From NCBI GenBank assembly GCA_038373865.1, contig JAXGGA010004702.1:1-64000 (forward strand): a DNA stretch of 64,000 nucleotides, written 5' to 3'. This stretch comes from Uloborus plumipes. Lineage: Eukaryota; Arthropoda; Arachnida; Araneae; Uloboridae. The notes under the pieces were generated by a model. The model was not told the origin of the DNA, made no database searches, and saw only the letters and a list, made by a program, of their open reading frames with translations. Made by a program: the position numbers and the translations under genes. Below, piece by piece: positions 47,501 through 61,166 of this stretch; the stretch's first letter is position 1, and each line of letters starts with the position of its first letter.

Positions 47501-50500
47501 ATGTATGCATTCATTCATATAAAAATATATTTATTAAGTTAAAGTTCTGAATTGCATTTAATCAATGTCAATGGATTAATAATTAATATTAACAATATCA
47601 ATTAATAATATCATCAACCAAATTGTAATATTTAATGTGTATTTACGAAGCTTTGGACAATGGTTTCAGCTATAAACTTTTATCACTTGTCTTTTACAAA
47701 ATAGAAGAACTGTTGCAAATAGGCTTTCCTACAAATGCAGGAATATTTAGGGTGTGAAAGTTTTAAAAACTTAAATTTCTACCATTAAAAAATTTTAACC
47801 ATTGTCACTTGTTTATTAATAGAAATAAGCATCTTTTCTCATTAAAAAGCCTGCTTCAATATGTAGTGATGTCATTTGCATGTTTTTTATAATGCATATC
47901 TCATTTATAAGTGTATGTCTGAGATAAGGGAAGTGTCTCCCCCCTCCTATTTTCAAAACCAAAAGTGATTAATTTCAGAGGGGTGATTAAATTCAGACTC
48001 TTAATCAATTTTGTTTGAAATAATCTTAAGAAAAAAACTAGGTTAACATCAGAACTTTGCAAGAATTACAAATTTATTAATAATGCTTGTCATAATATTT
48101 TAGTAGTAATAAATTGCGTGGGGACGCATTTTCTTTCTTTTTTTTTTTTTTAAATCAAAGAAAGGGTTTAGTGCTTCAAGTCAGTGGTATGGTACCTCTA
48201 TAATGTAATATAGCACTTGAAAATCATCATATACTAAATGCAATAGGGTTAGAGGAAATGAAGAGCAAAACTTTATTTTTCTTGCTCCAGAATAAAAGCA
48301 AAAATTGCAGTAGCAACTATTCCATACAAAAATTTCAATTTTGAGAACTACAAATTCGCAAGCGTAAAGGAAAAATTAGTTAAGATTTATAAATCCTATT
48401 ATCACGAAAACAAAAGTGAATGTGATTTTGATTGGTAAACTGTTATGATTTGTTATGATTTTTTTCAATGTGTTAATCCAGGGGTGCCCACAGGGGGGAA
48501 TTATGGCGCAAGTGGCGCCATCAAAATTGGGGGGGGGGGGGTTTAAACCAATATATTTATTTAAATCATTTATTAATATATGTTAGAAAATTTAAATTAT
48601 TTACTGATTTTTTAAAATAAAAATTATTCATTAAATGATTTTTTAAATTTCAATTATTTCTTTATTATTATTTTTTACTTATTTATTGTTTTATTTAGTG
48701 TGTGTGTGTGCTTGGAATGTCTGGAAGAGAAAAAAGCGATTCTATTCTGCGCATACTTAGTACTTTTAAAAAATTAATAATATATAAAAAAATAATACAG
48801 TCGATGCTCGTTATAACTACCACACGTTATAAAGACCATTCTAATATAACGACCGGTGAGAAAAACCCCAACTGTATCCCCACTCGTCATAAAGACCGTT
48901 TTCTGTAGGACGTAGACGGTCATCATATCGAGCATCGACTGTAGTTATAATTTAAAAAAATAAATAAGCAATGTTTAAAAAGGTAAATAAATAATGTTAA
49001 AAAAAAAACATAAAAAACAGTAAAAATAAAATAAATAAAAAGCACAAGAGGGTTGTGAAAATTTTTGGGGGGGAATTTGCGCCATTGAGCTTGTGTTGGG
49101 GGGGGGGCACCCCTGTGTTAATCTGTGTAAATTACTTGAAATATGTTTTATTTCATTTTTATTTTGTCTTCTTTTGACTTCTGTGTAGAATCAAAATTGT
49201 CATAAAAAATTAATTAAGCAATTTTTTTCATATCTACAAGAAGTTTATCTATGGTTCATTTTCAATTTATTTTAAAATGAACTTTGCTAACAAAAAATAA
49301 ATAATAAAGTATTTTGCAACAAAAAGGAGTATCAAAGCTAGAAAAATTTTTTGGACGATCACTTGAAAATTGAAGAAATAATAATAATTTTATAAAATAA
49401 ATAATTAATCTAAGAAAAATTATCTCAAATAAACCTGATTTCTTACTTATTTTTTATGTTTAATTTAGATGAGATATTATTATTGACTATATTTGTTGAT
49501 AACTTAGAAATTAATGAAAACCCACTTTTAACAAAAATTTGTTGGTGGACCCGCCGAGAAAAACTCGCGCGGGTTTTTCTGGGCTGGGTCCACCTTTGCA
49601 ACCCTGCTGCCAACAGCCAAAAAAAAAAAAAAGAAATATAAGAGTACTATACCTCTATGAAATCAGCAAGTTTTTCAATTACATTTACTCTTTTTCAGGA
49701 TTATTAACTGGATTCCTCAAAATTGGGGACCAAAATATCTCCTTTACTAAAAAATATTCTAATACAGAAGTTTATTTCAAACATATCAAAATTGTCTGTA
49801 AGATTTGAAAACTTTCTGGGAACGGCGTTTGATGAAGATGAGCCTTGAAAATAAGACATCATCATCCTTTCCACCTCGAGGCGACAAAAATTTGAGTTTG
49901 GCAACAATGTAAAAAGAAAAAATAAGATTTAAAATTTTGATATGAAGTGGATTGCAAAACTTTTTTGGCCATCCCATGTAAGAATTTTTTCTAACAAATT
50001 GTAAATAGTGTCAATAAACTTTTTTTAATATAAGTTTTTCTAACAAGATGTCACCACTTCAATATTTTTAGGATACCAAAATTTATAAGAAAATGTGTTA
50101 CTGAGATGTAACAGCGTTCATGTGTTCGTCTATATTATCTGGGTCTGCTTATCCATTGGCAAGCAAAAAACTGCCAAATAATATATTGCTAAATAATGCA
50201 GAATTACACTAAATTTCTTACTAGTAAGGGAATGCTGCCGTGGGCAGGTAAACGGCAGTATCTGCAAAAATGAGTTTTCGAGATAATTGAAGAAACGCGT
50301 TTTTGATTTTCCACAAAGATCAATAAAACATTGAACTTCGAACATAGGCGATACTATATGTTTATACCGATATATTTTTTGGGTAATCGATTGCATTTTG
50401 ATTTTGCAAGCGCATAGAGAGGTAAAGCAGATACTGCCGTTTACCTGCCCTTTTCACTCTAATTGTCATGCGGAATTGACTGGCAGTCGGCAGTAACTGC

Positions 50501-53500
50501 ACAGTATGCTACTAAATGTCCAGTATTTACATATTCGACAACATGCGGAGTAGATATGTTATTATGAAATATATTATTGCATTGTGAATGATATGTTTTA
50601 TTTAAAAATATACATAAATACCATGTATCCACTCGATATAGATTTAATATAAACGTACGCGAAATATAATTAAAAATATAATGAACTGTATTGTATTATG
50701 GAAAATATGAAACAAAACTTGATGGTTCTTCAGCCGTTTTTACTTTCTTTTACTTAGTAAAGGAAGTATTGTAATCACAAAGAAAATTTCACTCAAAATT
50801 TGGTCTAAATTTTGATTTTGCTCACCCCCGAATGAATGTCGAGTAGTTTTTTCGACCTATCAGCACATGCATATGTACCTACTAACATATAAACAGCCGA
50901 AATATCCTTTTCGACCATGTCCCAGTAAATTACGACGAGTTTTCTCGTGACGTCTGTATGAACGTATGCATGTGCGTATGTATGTATGTTTGTATGTATG
51001 TGCGTATGTATGTATGTATGTCGCATAACTCAAAAACTATATGCCGTAGAAGCTTCTAGTTTGGTATGTAGGCTTTGAGGGTGGTCGTTGTGCACCTCCC
51101 CTTGTGGTTGCATTCGAATGTTCCCAAGGGGGTCTTTTACCCCTTTGTGGGGTAAATCAATGTTAATTTCAATACAGGTTGAGTGATATGATTTGGTGCA
51201 ACCACTTGGCTATATATCGCCAAACTTTTGGTCGCCAAGTGTTTGCCGCCAAGTTGGCGACAAATTTGGCGAAAAAATGTTTTTTTTTTTTTAAATTTGG
51301 ATTCAATTTGGCGCTATTGGGCACATTTTGCGAAAAATTCACTGAATCATGTTAAAATCGGCGATATTTAGAAAATACATCATTGTAAAACATTATTTTG
51401 CATTGATTCGTGACAAACTGGGGGTGTAAATGTTTGAATTGTTATCTTGCTCTCTCTAATGCACTATTTTAACACTTGAGGCATTTATTATGGAATTTAA
51501 ACGTAAAAGGAAGTAGTGTGGCGTACACACTATATGTTTTAAAATTACTACAAATCAGTTAATGCTTTGTACTTTGCATCAAAACAAGAAATCACTTTGA
51601 GAAAAAGAGCGCTTGAAATGCTTGTTGTGCTGACGATTTTTTTCATAGTACTATTAAAAATGCAACAGCTAGGGATTAAACTGCAAAAACTATCGTCTGT
51701 TAGTATGAAAGCAACTGTAATTTGTAATGAAAACAAAACAATGTAAATAAAACCATTTCATTGCTGCTTTTTTGTTTGTCGTCTGCCAAGTTTGGCTTGT
51801 GTATCTTTGAAATCGTTAAAAATATTGTCTGCTAGTGGAGAGAAACTTTATTTGAAAGAAAAAAATCTGGTATGGATCCTACACTACTTTCTTTTACGTG
51901 TAAATTTTTTTAGTAGATGCCTTAAGTGTTAAAATAATGCTTGGAATGAGCAAAATGACAATTGAAACATTTACGCCCCAAATGTACCACGAAACAAAGC
52001 AAAAACTAATTTACAACAATTCATTTTCTAAATATCGCCGATTTTAGCATCATTCAGTGGATTTTTCGCAAAATACCGCCAATAGCGCTAAATTGAACCC
52101 AAACTCATAAAATATTTTTTTCGCCAAATTTGTCGCCAGTTTGGCGATGTGTCACCAAGTTGGCGACAAGCACTTGGCGACTGAAAGCTTGGCGATATAT
52201 CGCCAAGTGGTAACGCCAATTTATATCACTTAAGTCTGCTTTGATATTAACACTGATTCACCCCCAAAAGGAATAAAACACCCCCTTGGGAACATTCAAG
52301 TACAACCAATGACCTCCCGTGACCTCCCATTAGAGCACCCCTACTTTCGCTTAGTTTAAGTACAAAGGAAAACGGTTTTTGCTGCTTGATGCAAGTTTTG
52401 CACAGCGATTCATATTATGTTCATCCTGCAGACATGCAGATACTGCCGTTTACCTGCCCACAGCAACGAAAAATGCAGTTACTGCTAATTACCATTGGTT
52501 AAAAAACAGTTTTTTTTCATCGGAAACCAAAAAAAGATGCTTGTACCATAAAACTAATGTAACATAGATTTCAAAAATGCAAAAAAATAAAAATCGAAAA
52601 ATTTGCAGTTACTGCCCTTTACCTGCCCACGGCAGAATGGGGCAAAGTGAAATGGTAAAATATTTCAACAGTTTGCAGCGCCACCTACCTAGTAATATTT
52701 AAACTGAGTTCCTAGACATACAGTTTATTCCTGTCAAGAAATAAATAGCTTCTAGGATGAACGAAAAAAATTATATAAGTCGTTTTCAAAATTTGATACC
52801 TTTACTGTAACATTTGATTTTTCAAAAATATTTCTTGTTATAATAAAATAGTAACTTTTTGTAATTATCATTTTAACTATTAACTAGGATCTATTGATGT
52901 CCAGTGCAGTCCTTATTTAGTTTACATTTTGCAAGTTTATATTTTAAATGATCAATGTAATGTGTCAAGTGAACGCGGGCAAAGTGAAATAGCTGATTTT
53001 GTTTGCTCATGTATTCATTTAACAAATCGCCTACGTATTTCTTCATTTAATTATTTATTCATTCGTTTACTTTTTAGTGCACTTATTTATTCGTTAATTC
53101 ACCTATGTTGTAAATTTAATTCACTTATTTCTTTTTCTCATGTATTAATTAATTCATTAGTTTATTTATTTATTCGCTTATTTTTTCATTAGTGGTTCAT
53201 TTATTCATATTTTTACGCATTTATTTGATGAAAATTACTAAGGATGCACCGAGTACTGGGTAAATATTCGGTACTCGGCCTACTCGACCAATTTGCCGAA
53301 TACTTGGTACTCGGCCAAATTTGGATCAGGTACTCGGCCGATACCGAGTAGTTGTAGAAAATTCAATAGTTCAAGACACATTTTTCAATAATTAAAAATA
53401 TGCAAATATATATATAATGCAGTCATTTACAATTAATATTGAGAAATTTTCAAGTTAATTTTGAAAATATTGAAGTTTGTAAATGATTCAACAGAGTAAA

Positions 53501-56500
53501 TCTTTATTTTAATATCCTCAAAAGCTTTTAAAAATTATTCAAGTTTAGAGAATTAGAACTAATCAATAATAGATTAATATAATTCCAACTTAATTAATAC
53601 GTTATATTTATTCATTTAATGTAGTTTCATTTTAAAAATAGCATTTTTCTAAAATTTTTGACGAAACAAATAAATATTTTAAATAATGCATAAGTTAAAT
53701 TCAGTGGGATTTTTGTTCTATCATATAGAGGTCCATTCCAATGATCAGTTTATATGTCAGGGTTTGAATTTACTGCTGGTCCATTGCTTCCAGACCAGTA
53801 AAACTCGCCTTCAATCACCATAAAAATAATAAAGAATCCAAGGACCACCATTTTTTTTAAAGAAAAAAATGTGGTTAGTGATTTAAGGTGGACCAGTGAT
53901 GTTGTCTGTTAACCAGTATATATTCCTGTTCACTGGTCGAGAAGACAAGTAAAATTTTGTAATGATTTCTAACCCTGTACCGCTGTATGTCAATGATTTT
54001 TTAAAAAACAATTGGTACTTGGTACTCGGCCGAGTAGTGAAAGGCCGAGTACTCGGTACTCAGGCTACTCAGCCAAAGTGCTCCTTGGTGCATCCCTAAA
54101 AATTACTGTAACTCACCAAAAAGAAAATGTTTCATTACAAAAATATTGGAATTTTTACTTTGCTCCATAGATTTTGAAGTGAAAAATTTCTTCCAGAAAT
54201 GAAATATAATATTTAAACTCATGTTGTATTTCAAAATACATTATTCCTTCTTTATATACACTGTTTTTTAGAACAAATTTACAATTTATTCATTTTGAAA
54301 CAATTGCGTCAACTTAACTATTTCAGTTTTTTCCCATGAAAAATGCCCTCTTTAAGAAGTTAACCCTGCCTTTTTTTAAAAAAAATGTAAGCACTAACTA
54401 TATCCGAATTTCAATAGATATTTATATTTTTCGTAAGCTCTTGCCATTTAAATTCATTAGGGCTGTGATAATAAGAACATTAAGCAATTCGTAAATTTTT
54501 TGAATTATATCTAGCATTAAAAAATGAAATATGTATTAATATATTTTTTTTTCTAGAAAAAAGAGAACGTTTAAAATTGAGTTTCGCAAGCTCTTGCAGC
54601 AGAAAAAGTTCATCCCTGTCAAATTTTTCTAGTTGTCATCCACCTCCTATGTAAGTATCCAAGCCTTAAGTCGTGAAACATTACTTCAAATCTGTACTTA
54701 CAGGCACATAGCTATATTTTTGTTAGGGGGGGGGGGGTCCAGGTCAAAACTACTCAAACTTTAAAAATTGAAGACTGCTAAATCAGAAGTTCACTCTTGA
54801 ATCAAATTCACTGTATAATACGTTCTGTCAAAAAGGGACATTATTTCATGTTTATTGTCAATACTTGTTTAGATGTTAAGCGTAAAATTTTGAAATTAAT
54901 AATAATAAAAACACTATATACACTGAAGTGACAAAAGTCATGGGATACCTCTTAATATCGTGTCGACCCTCCTTTTGCCCGGCGAAGTGCAACAACTCGA
55001 CGTGGCATGGACTCAACAAGTCGTTGGAAGTCTTCTGCAGGAATATTGAGCCATGCTGTCTCGATAGACGTCCATAATTGTGAAAGCGTTGATGGGGCAG
55101 GATTTTGGGCACGAACAGACCTCTCGATGGTGTCCCATAAATGCTCAATGGGATTCATGTCGGGCGATCTAGGTGGCCAAATCATTCGTTGGAATTGTCC
55201 AGAACTTTCTTCAAACCAATTGCGAACAGTTGTGGCCCGGTGACATGGCGCATTGTCATCCATAAAAATCCCATCGTTGTTTGGGTACATGAAGTCCATG
55301 AATGGCTGCAAGTGATCTCCAAGTAGCTGCACATAAGCATTTCCAGTCAATGTTCGGTCCAGTCGCACTAGAGGACCAAGTCCATGCCATGAAAAAACAG
55401 CCCACACCATTACGGAGCCACCACCAGCTTGAACAGTGCCTTGCTGACAGTTTGGGTCCATGGCTTCGTGGGGTCTGCGCCACACTCGAACCCTACCATC
55501 GGCTCTTACCAGCTGAAATCGTGACTCATCGGACCAGGCCACGGTTTTCCATTCATCTAGGGACCAACCGATATGCTCACGTGCCCACGAGAGTCGCTGC
55601 AAGCGATGTCGTTCTGTCAGTAAAGGCACTCGAGTCGGTCTTCTGCTGGAATAGCCCAAGAAATCCAAATTTCTCCGCACAGTTCTAGCAGACACGTCCA
55701 TTGTACGTCCCACATTGATTTCTACGGTGATTTGACGCAGTGTTGCTTGTCTGTTAGAATTTACGACTCTTTGCAGACGTCGCCGGTCTCGATCTTTAAG
55801 TGCAGGCGGTCGACCACTGCGCTGTCCATGGTGGGATGTTATGCCTGAAATTTCATACTCTCGGCACACTCTTGACACAGTGGATCTGGGAATGTTGAAT
55901 TCTCTAACGATTTCCGAAATGGCATGACCCATGCGTCTAGCTCCAACTAACATTCCGCGTTCAAAGTCTGTTAATTCACGTTGTGCGGTCATCATCACGT
56001 TAAAACCTCTTCACATGAATAACTTGAACAGAAATGAAAGCTCTGTAAAAGCACTGCGCATTTATACCTGTTCTATGCGATGCTACTGCCATCTGAAAAT
56101 TTGCATATTGCTATCCCATGACTTTTGTCACTTCAGTGTATAGTATTGAACTTATTTCTGGACACTTTTCAATTTTTTAAAGATTTCATCATTTAACATT
56201 GTATATCGAATTAATAGATTTATGTATTTCACGTAAATAATTTATTCATAACTTCTAATATGTGTATTGATTTCCTGCAAATATTACTTTTTTTATTGTA
56301 AACTATAAAAAAAAATAAAAATAATAATCCTGATTTATTTAGATAATTAGCTTTAGCAATAAAATATGATGAATAAAAAAGTAATGGTTTTCCTACAAAA
56401 CATTGATTTAATATTTTGAAATTATATTATTGTAATTGTAACATTTGCTATTGTTTAATAATTAAAAGCAATATTCACATGAAATGAATACATACATATT

Positions 56501-59500
56501 AGAGCAGTTATGTTGTTGTTGTCGTGTAATAGTGTCTTATTAACCACTACCATCAAGACAGGGGTGCCATTGCCTCAAGAGGTTAGACTTCTTTATTAGC
56601 ATACAGTAAGCTCTCGATTATCCGTGAGAGTCTCGGAAAAAAAAATCTTAGTTAACTTTATTCTTGTAGAGCAGAAATTTTTTATTGAAAACACAGGTCT
56701 GAAATCCAATTTTTTTTAACATTTCTTACCTAAGAATGCAGTTTACTTCATAGAATAAATTATTTTACCTAGGTATTATCATAAGTACCACTTCTTTATT
56801 ATATGCTTGAGAACCTCAAATACAAATAATTTTTTACGATGTACCTATCGTCACTGTTTGTACATATGACGTTTTAAGTGTAATGCAATTATTTTTAAGC
56901 AAAAGGTTGTAATTTCTAAGAAATTTTTATTCAAAAACAACAAAAACTATGCCCACTTTTTAGGAAGGACATTGTTTTTTCAAAGTCAGGGGGTGATGTC
57001 AGTTGAGCCCCTGATCCAGTGGCGTACTCCGGGGTTGGGCTGATAGGGCTGCAGCCCCCTCTGAAATTTTCAAAATGAATTTTTTTAAATTTAAGCTTTG
57101 ATTTTTTTCCCATCCATTCTTTTCAAAGTCGCAATGTCAGAAAAGTTTTCAGATCAACTAATTAAGTATAACACAAAATTAAAAGGAAAGAAGAGAAATG
57201 ATTTTTTAAAAAAAGTTTAATTAGTCTATTTTACTTAACGTCACGTTTATGATAATCTTATGCAATTCAATTTTGCTTGTTTTTATTGCAAATATATGTT
57301 TCAGAAACACCAAAAGTTTTTTTTCTCTCATCTAACTCCGTTCGTTATATTTAAACAAATATGATTGAAATGTTAGGAACAACGGTAAAATCAATCGCAA
57401 AATTAGCGATATTAACCTTTAGGAGCCAGGCGGTACACATGCTGTACCGTAACTATTTTTTTTTAGAGGACGGGGTTGAGATTTTCACTCGAACCCTTTG
57501 GAACTGGGTTTTTTTTTTCATGGTTTCATACGTCTGGTACGACAGTTTATACCTTCTCTTTTCAATGGAAAAGAAATCTGTGGTTCAACTGTTGTACTAC
57601 CTGGGTCGAAAGAAAAATTTCTAAAACACAGCCCGGTTCCAAAAGATTAAAGCACAAATTTTCCAAAATTTTGCAAGCAGGAACAGGAAGCAGCAAATTT
57701 CAGTAACTTTAATTTTACCATTTTCTGTTTTCATCAAATAGCTTTACTGTTTTTAGTTATTGCACAGATAAAAAAAATTAAATGATTTATTTTTGTCACA
57801 TTAAAGCAACATTGAAATCACAAATTCAAATCATTTACTTCCTTTAGCTACATTTTATGAGGTGCCACCCCCTCCTTTCAAAGAGTCATAGCTCAGCCCC
57901 CCCTGAAACGATTTGTCTGTGTACGCCGCTGCCCTGATCCCCTCTAAATGATGGGCCTGAAAAACTTGCAGCATAAAAGAAAATCTGCAACACTCAGGGC
58001 ACCTGAGGGAATCGAACCTACAACCTCTTGCTTTCGAGGCAAAACTTTTACCTCTGAGCCACCAAGGCCCCTAGAAAAGTTATAAATAAATGAAATTAAG
58101 TTAAAACGAAATGAATTTTATAACTCATTATACAATGTGAAACGATGAAGTCTTGAAAAGTGTTCCGTATTAAGTCCGCTAGTGTAGTACATATACTATA
58201 GCTTGAGCGAAGACAATTTTCAATATTGGGTAGATCCTTACTGATTAGCTCGCTCCTAGTGTTAGAAATCTAAGAGTTGAATAAAAATTTTTATCGCTAA
58301 ATGTGAATAATGACTGCTTATTTCTAATATTGATACATAAGCGTGTGTTAAATGTCAATAAATATCTTCTATCTTATTGTTTGCAGTTTTATTTTGCTCA
58401 TTATACAGAAGTCTGTGAGCACTTAAAAAAGTTATTATGGTTTTAAAAAATAAAAATAAAAGATTGTTATTTGCTTATAGTTTCAACTAGATTCCTATGT
58501 AGCTTAAAATGTTATTTACATTGTATTTAAGTTCTCTATTAAATTTTATTCTTTTTTTTTTTCAGAGAAAGAGGTTGGGTTACTCATAGTATTCAAAGTT
58601 CTGGGAAACTGAAGATATCTCCAGAAGTTGTAAGTTTTTATTATGATTATCATGATTATGTTTACATTTTTATTTTACATTTTGGGAATATTATTTCATA
58701 CTTACGTATTTATCATACTTACGTAGTTCTGATGAAAACAGCTTATTGAAATTAACTTTTCTGGCTGAGCTTTTTAGAATAAAAAAAAAGATATTTTTTG
58801 CAGTGCATATTTTACTAGGATTTTATCGTTGTGTCTCGTGAAGCAAAAGTTTCCTGAGATTTAGCCATCGTGAATTTAGTCACTTAGTCAGGGTGATTTG
58901 CCTTTTTCTGTTTTAGTTTTGATTTTGATATAAAAGCATTTCGCTTTCCTAAGCTTATCTGTTTCTAAAAGATGTCATATAACTTCATGTTAAGTTTAAT
59001 TATGCTGTTTTATCTTCCGTGTATTTGGAGAAATATTCCTACTTAAATAACACTCATTGGCAGACTCTTCAAACATTTCCAAGATAATGTATCTAGTTTT
59101 AGTTTGAAACTCTAAACATATCCTGACAATGACAACCCTGCTTGTAAAGAAATGTTTTTGCCCCGTCTTTTCAGTTGTGCTCTTTCAGAATAAAATATTT
59201 TTGAGAAAATAGAAACCTCCTCCCATTGTCGATCCGTGTTGAATATTTAAAGATCTTAGTTATTTTTAGAAACTGCATCTTTTATAATTTGTGTAAAAAT
59301 GTTTTTTATAATTTTCAGTTCCTTTAGTTGTACTTAGTGATTTATATGAAAATTTTTTTTATGTGCTCATTTGTTTTAATTTTCCTTTAGACGTACGATT
59401 TCACAGCTGATGATTTAAAAGACCTTGGTGAAATAGGCAGAGGAGCTTTTGGAACAGTTAACAAAATGATACACAAAATGAGTGGAACAATAATGGCCGT

Positions 59501-61131
59501 TAAGGTGCTTAAAGCTTATTTTCTCTGTGATTTGTTACATCTATTTTGTCTCATTGAAAGTTATTAACCGATAGCATTTTTTTCAGAGGATTAGGTCAAC
59601 TGTAGATGAAAAAGAGCAGAAGCAACTATTGATGGATTTAGAAGTAGTAATGAAGAGTAATGATTGTATATACATAGTCCAATTTTTTGGTGCAATATTT
59701 AAAGAAGTGAGTTCATATCAATTTAAATCACACAAATATGATGTTTTGATTAATGATGTGCCAGATTACTAATAATGTAAATCTTCGGATATGGATAAGG
59801 ATCATTCAAGTCTAGATTGGCAGAAAGGAACCTCAACATTTTTACCAATTTAATGCCAGTTGATTTGAATTCTTATGTTAACTATTATTCTAACCAAACT
59901 GATTTAAATTGACAAAATCTGGATGAAATTATCTCATTTTTTCTTAGTTTTTCTTAATGCTGTGTTTCATTCTTCAACTGAAATACTTGACTAACACATT
60001 TTTAATTAAATTTCGCAGGGTGATTGTTGGATTTGTATGGAATTGATGGATACATCTTTAGATAAATTCTATAAGATAGTTCATGAAAAACTCAATCAGA
60101 GCATACCTGAATCCTTCCTAGGAAAAGTAACTATGGCTGTGAGTATTATTTTAACTTATTTTTGTTTTTCATGTTATGTACAAAGATAAGTTTTCAAAAT
60201 GCATGTATTATTACAAAAATCAAGTTCACACAAACTAAATCCACGGGTCATTGCATTCCAGCTATGTACTGGAATTTAATTTCTCTTTTTTTCCGTTATT
60301 ATAAACTCTTATTACTTTAAAATTAGTTTTCAAGTTTTTCTGATAATTTAAAAGTTTCATTACTGTTACATGTTACACAGGTGGAATGAAGGGGGCACAT
60401 TTCAAACGTTTTGTTTTTTGGAAGTGCCTTTAAAATTGACCTGGAAATTCTCACTTTAATCATTTCTTAATGCTTTTTACAAACCCTGTATAAAGATGTT
60501 TCTCTAATTTTAATAATCTAGAGCCAGGTTGAGGGTTTAAAAATTAAAAACTGCCTTGTCAATTCCACAGAAAGTAGTTATTTTGAGATCTGCCCTTTTC
60601 ATTCTCTGCATGCGATATCTCTGTGTGCTATCCTATATTGCCTTTTTTGTTTTCATATTTTGAGCAAGATGCTAAATATTTGTGCCCGATGAAAATTGCA
60701 TCTAAAAAAAAGCTATAATACGTTTTGATCCATAAAGTAACCATTTTTTTTCCACATTTCTTGTCCTTCCTGATTTGTTCAAGCCATCAAAAATTTAGTC
60801 ACCAAATAAGTTCAAAATAGTTAAGTAGCAGGACTTAGTTGGTGCACCAACTCACAATAGGTATGTGGCTAGTAAACTGGGATAGTTGTTGGTTCTTCCA
60901 TGTGACAGAAAAACCAATATATGCCTTTTACGCCTTTCTTTTTCTCAAGACATAAAATCGTACTTTCTATGCTTGGAATGATGCCAATATCAGGCTTCAG
61001 TTAAACATATTTTAAGCTGCTTGGGGCTTCTTTGGAGGGATATGTACTCTTCTCCTCCTTGTTTCCAACTTTTCATTAGTCAACGATTTAGATTCTTGAG
61101 AGGGCCTGCAAGCTATTTCTTTGTTGAGGGA

Positions 61132-61166
<35 letters not shown>

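Larger units (their letters stand above)
45847..49606. mobile_element. hAT-type element, 3.8 kb, host of nested insertions
   Basis: Ends CAGGGTTAGCAAAAACCCGG and TTTGCAACCCTG, perfect 8-bp duplication ctgccaac (45839-45846, 49607-49614). Subterminal CGGGTTTTTG words at both ends. No transposase. Contains 48479-49115. Confidence 0.88.
50235..52635. mobile_element. Element with CTGCCG...CGGCAG ends
   Basis: Ends CTGCCGTGGGCAGGTAAACG and the complement CTGCCGTGGGCAGGTAAAGG, matching 19 of 20. The 4-bp aatg (50231-50234, 52636-52639) may be a target duplication. The word GCAG(A/T)TACTGCCgTTTACCTGCCC recurs internally near 50430 and 52438. Carries two GGCGA-family repeats. No transposase found; superfamily open. 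Confidence 0.7.
44563..54556. other. MKK4 intron 1
   Basis: 10 kb. Holds the nested hAT complex 45847-49606, the CTGCCG element 50235-52635 and a hAT MITE 53239-54098. 44563-45838, 49615-50230 and 54107-54556 show nothing clear; 53000-53220 is rich in TTATTTATTCATT words. Confidence 0.65.
54921..56138 (-). mobile_element. Tc1-type DNA transposon, copy 2 (complete)
   Basis: Again 1218 bp with the same 27-bp terminal repeats, flanked by TA at 54919-54920 and 56139-56140. Lies in the MKK4 intron between exons 2 and 3, transposase antisense to the gene. Confidence 0.97.
54651..58565. other. MKK4 intron 2
   Basis: 3.9 kb with Tc1 copy 2, SINE pieces and the hAT element 57017-57931. A pogo-like left end (CAGTAAGCTCTCGATTATCC) begins at 56604 without a matching right end. 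58081-58565 shows nothing. Confidence 0.65.

Noticed and set aside
58005..58075. Functional tRNA-Ser(CGA) gene
   Set aside because: The T-stem and acceptor stem do not pair and there is no long variable arm as tRNA-Ser needs; a SINE head explains the A and B boxes better.
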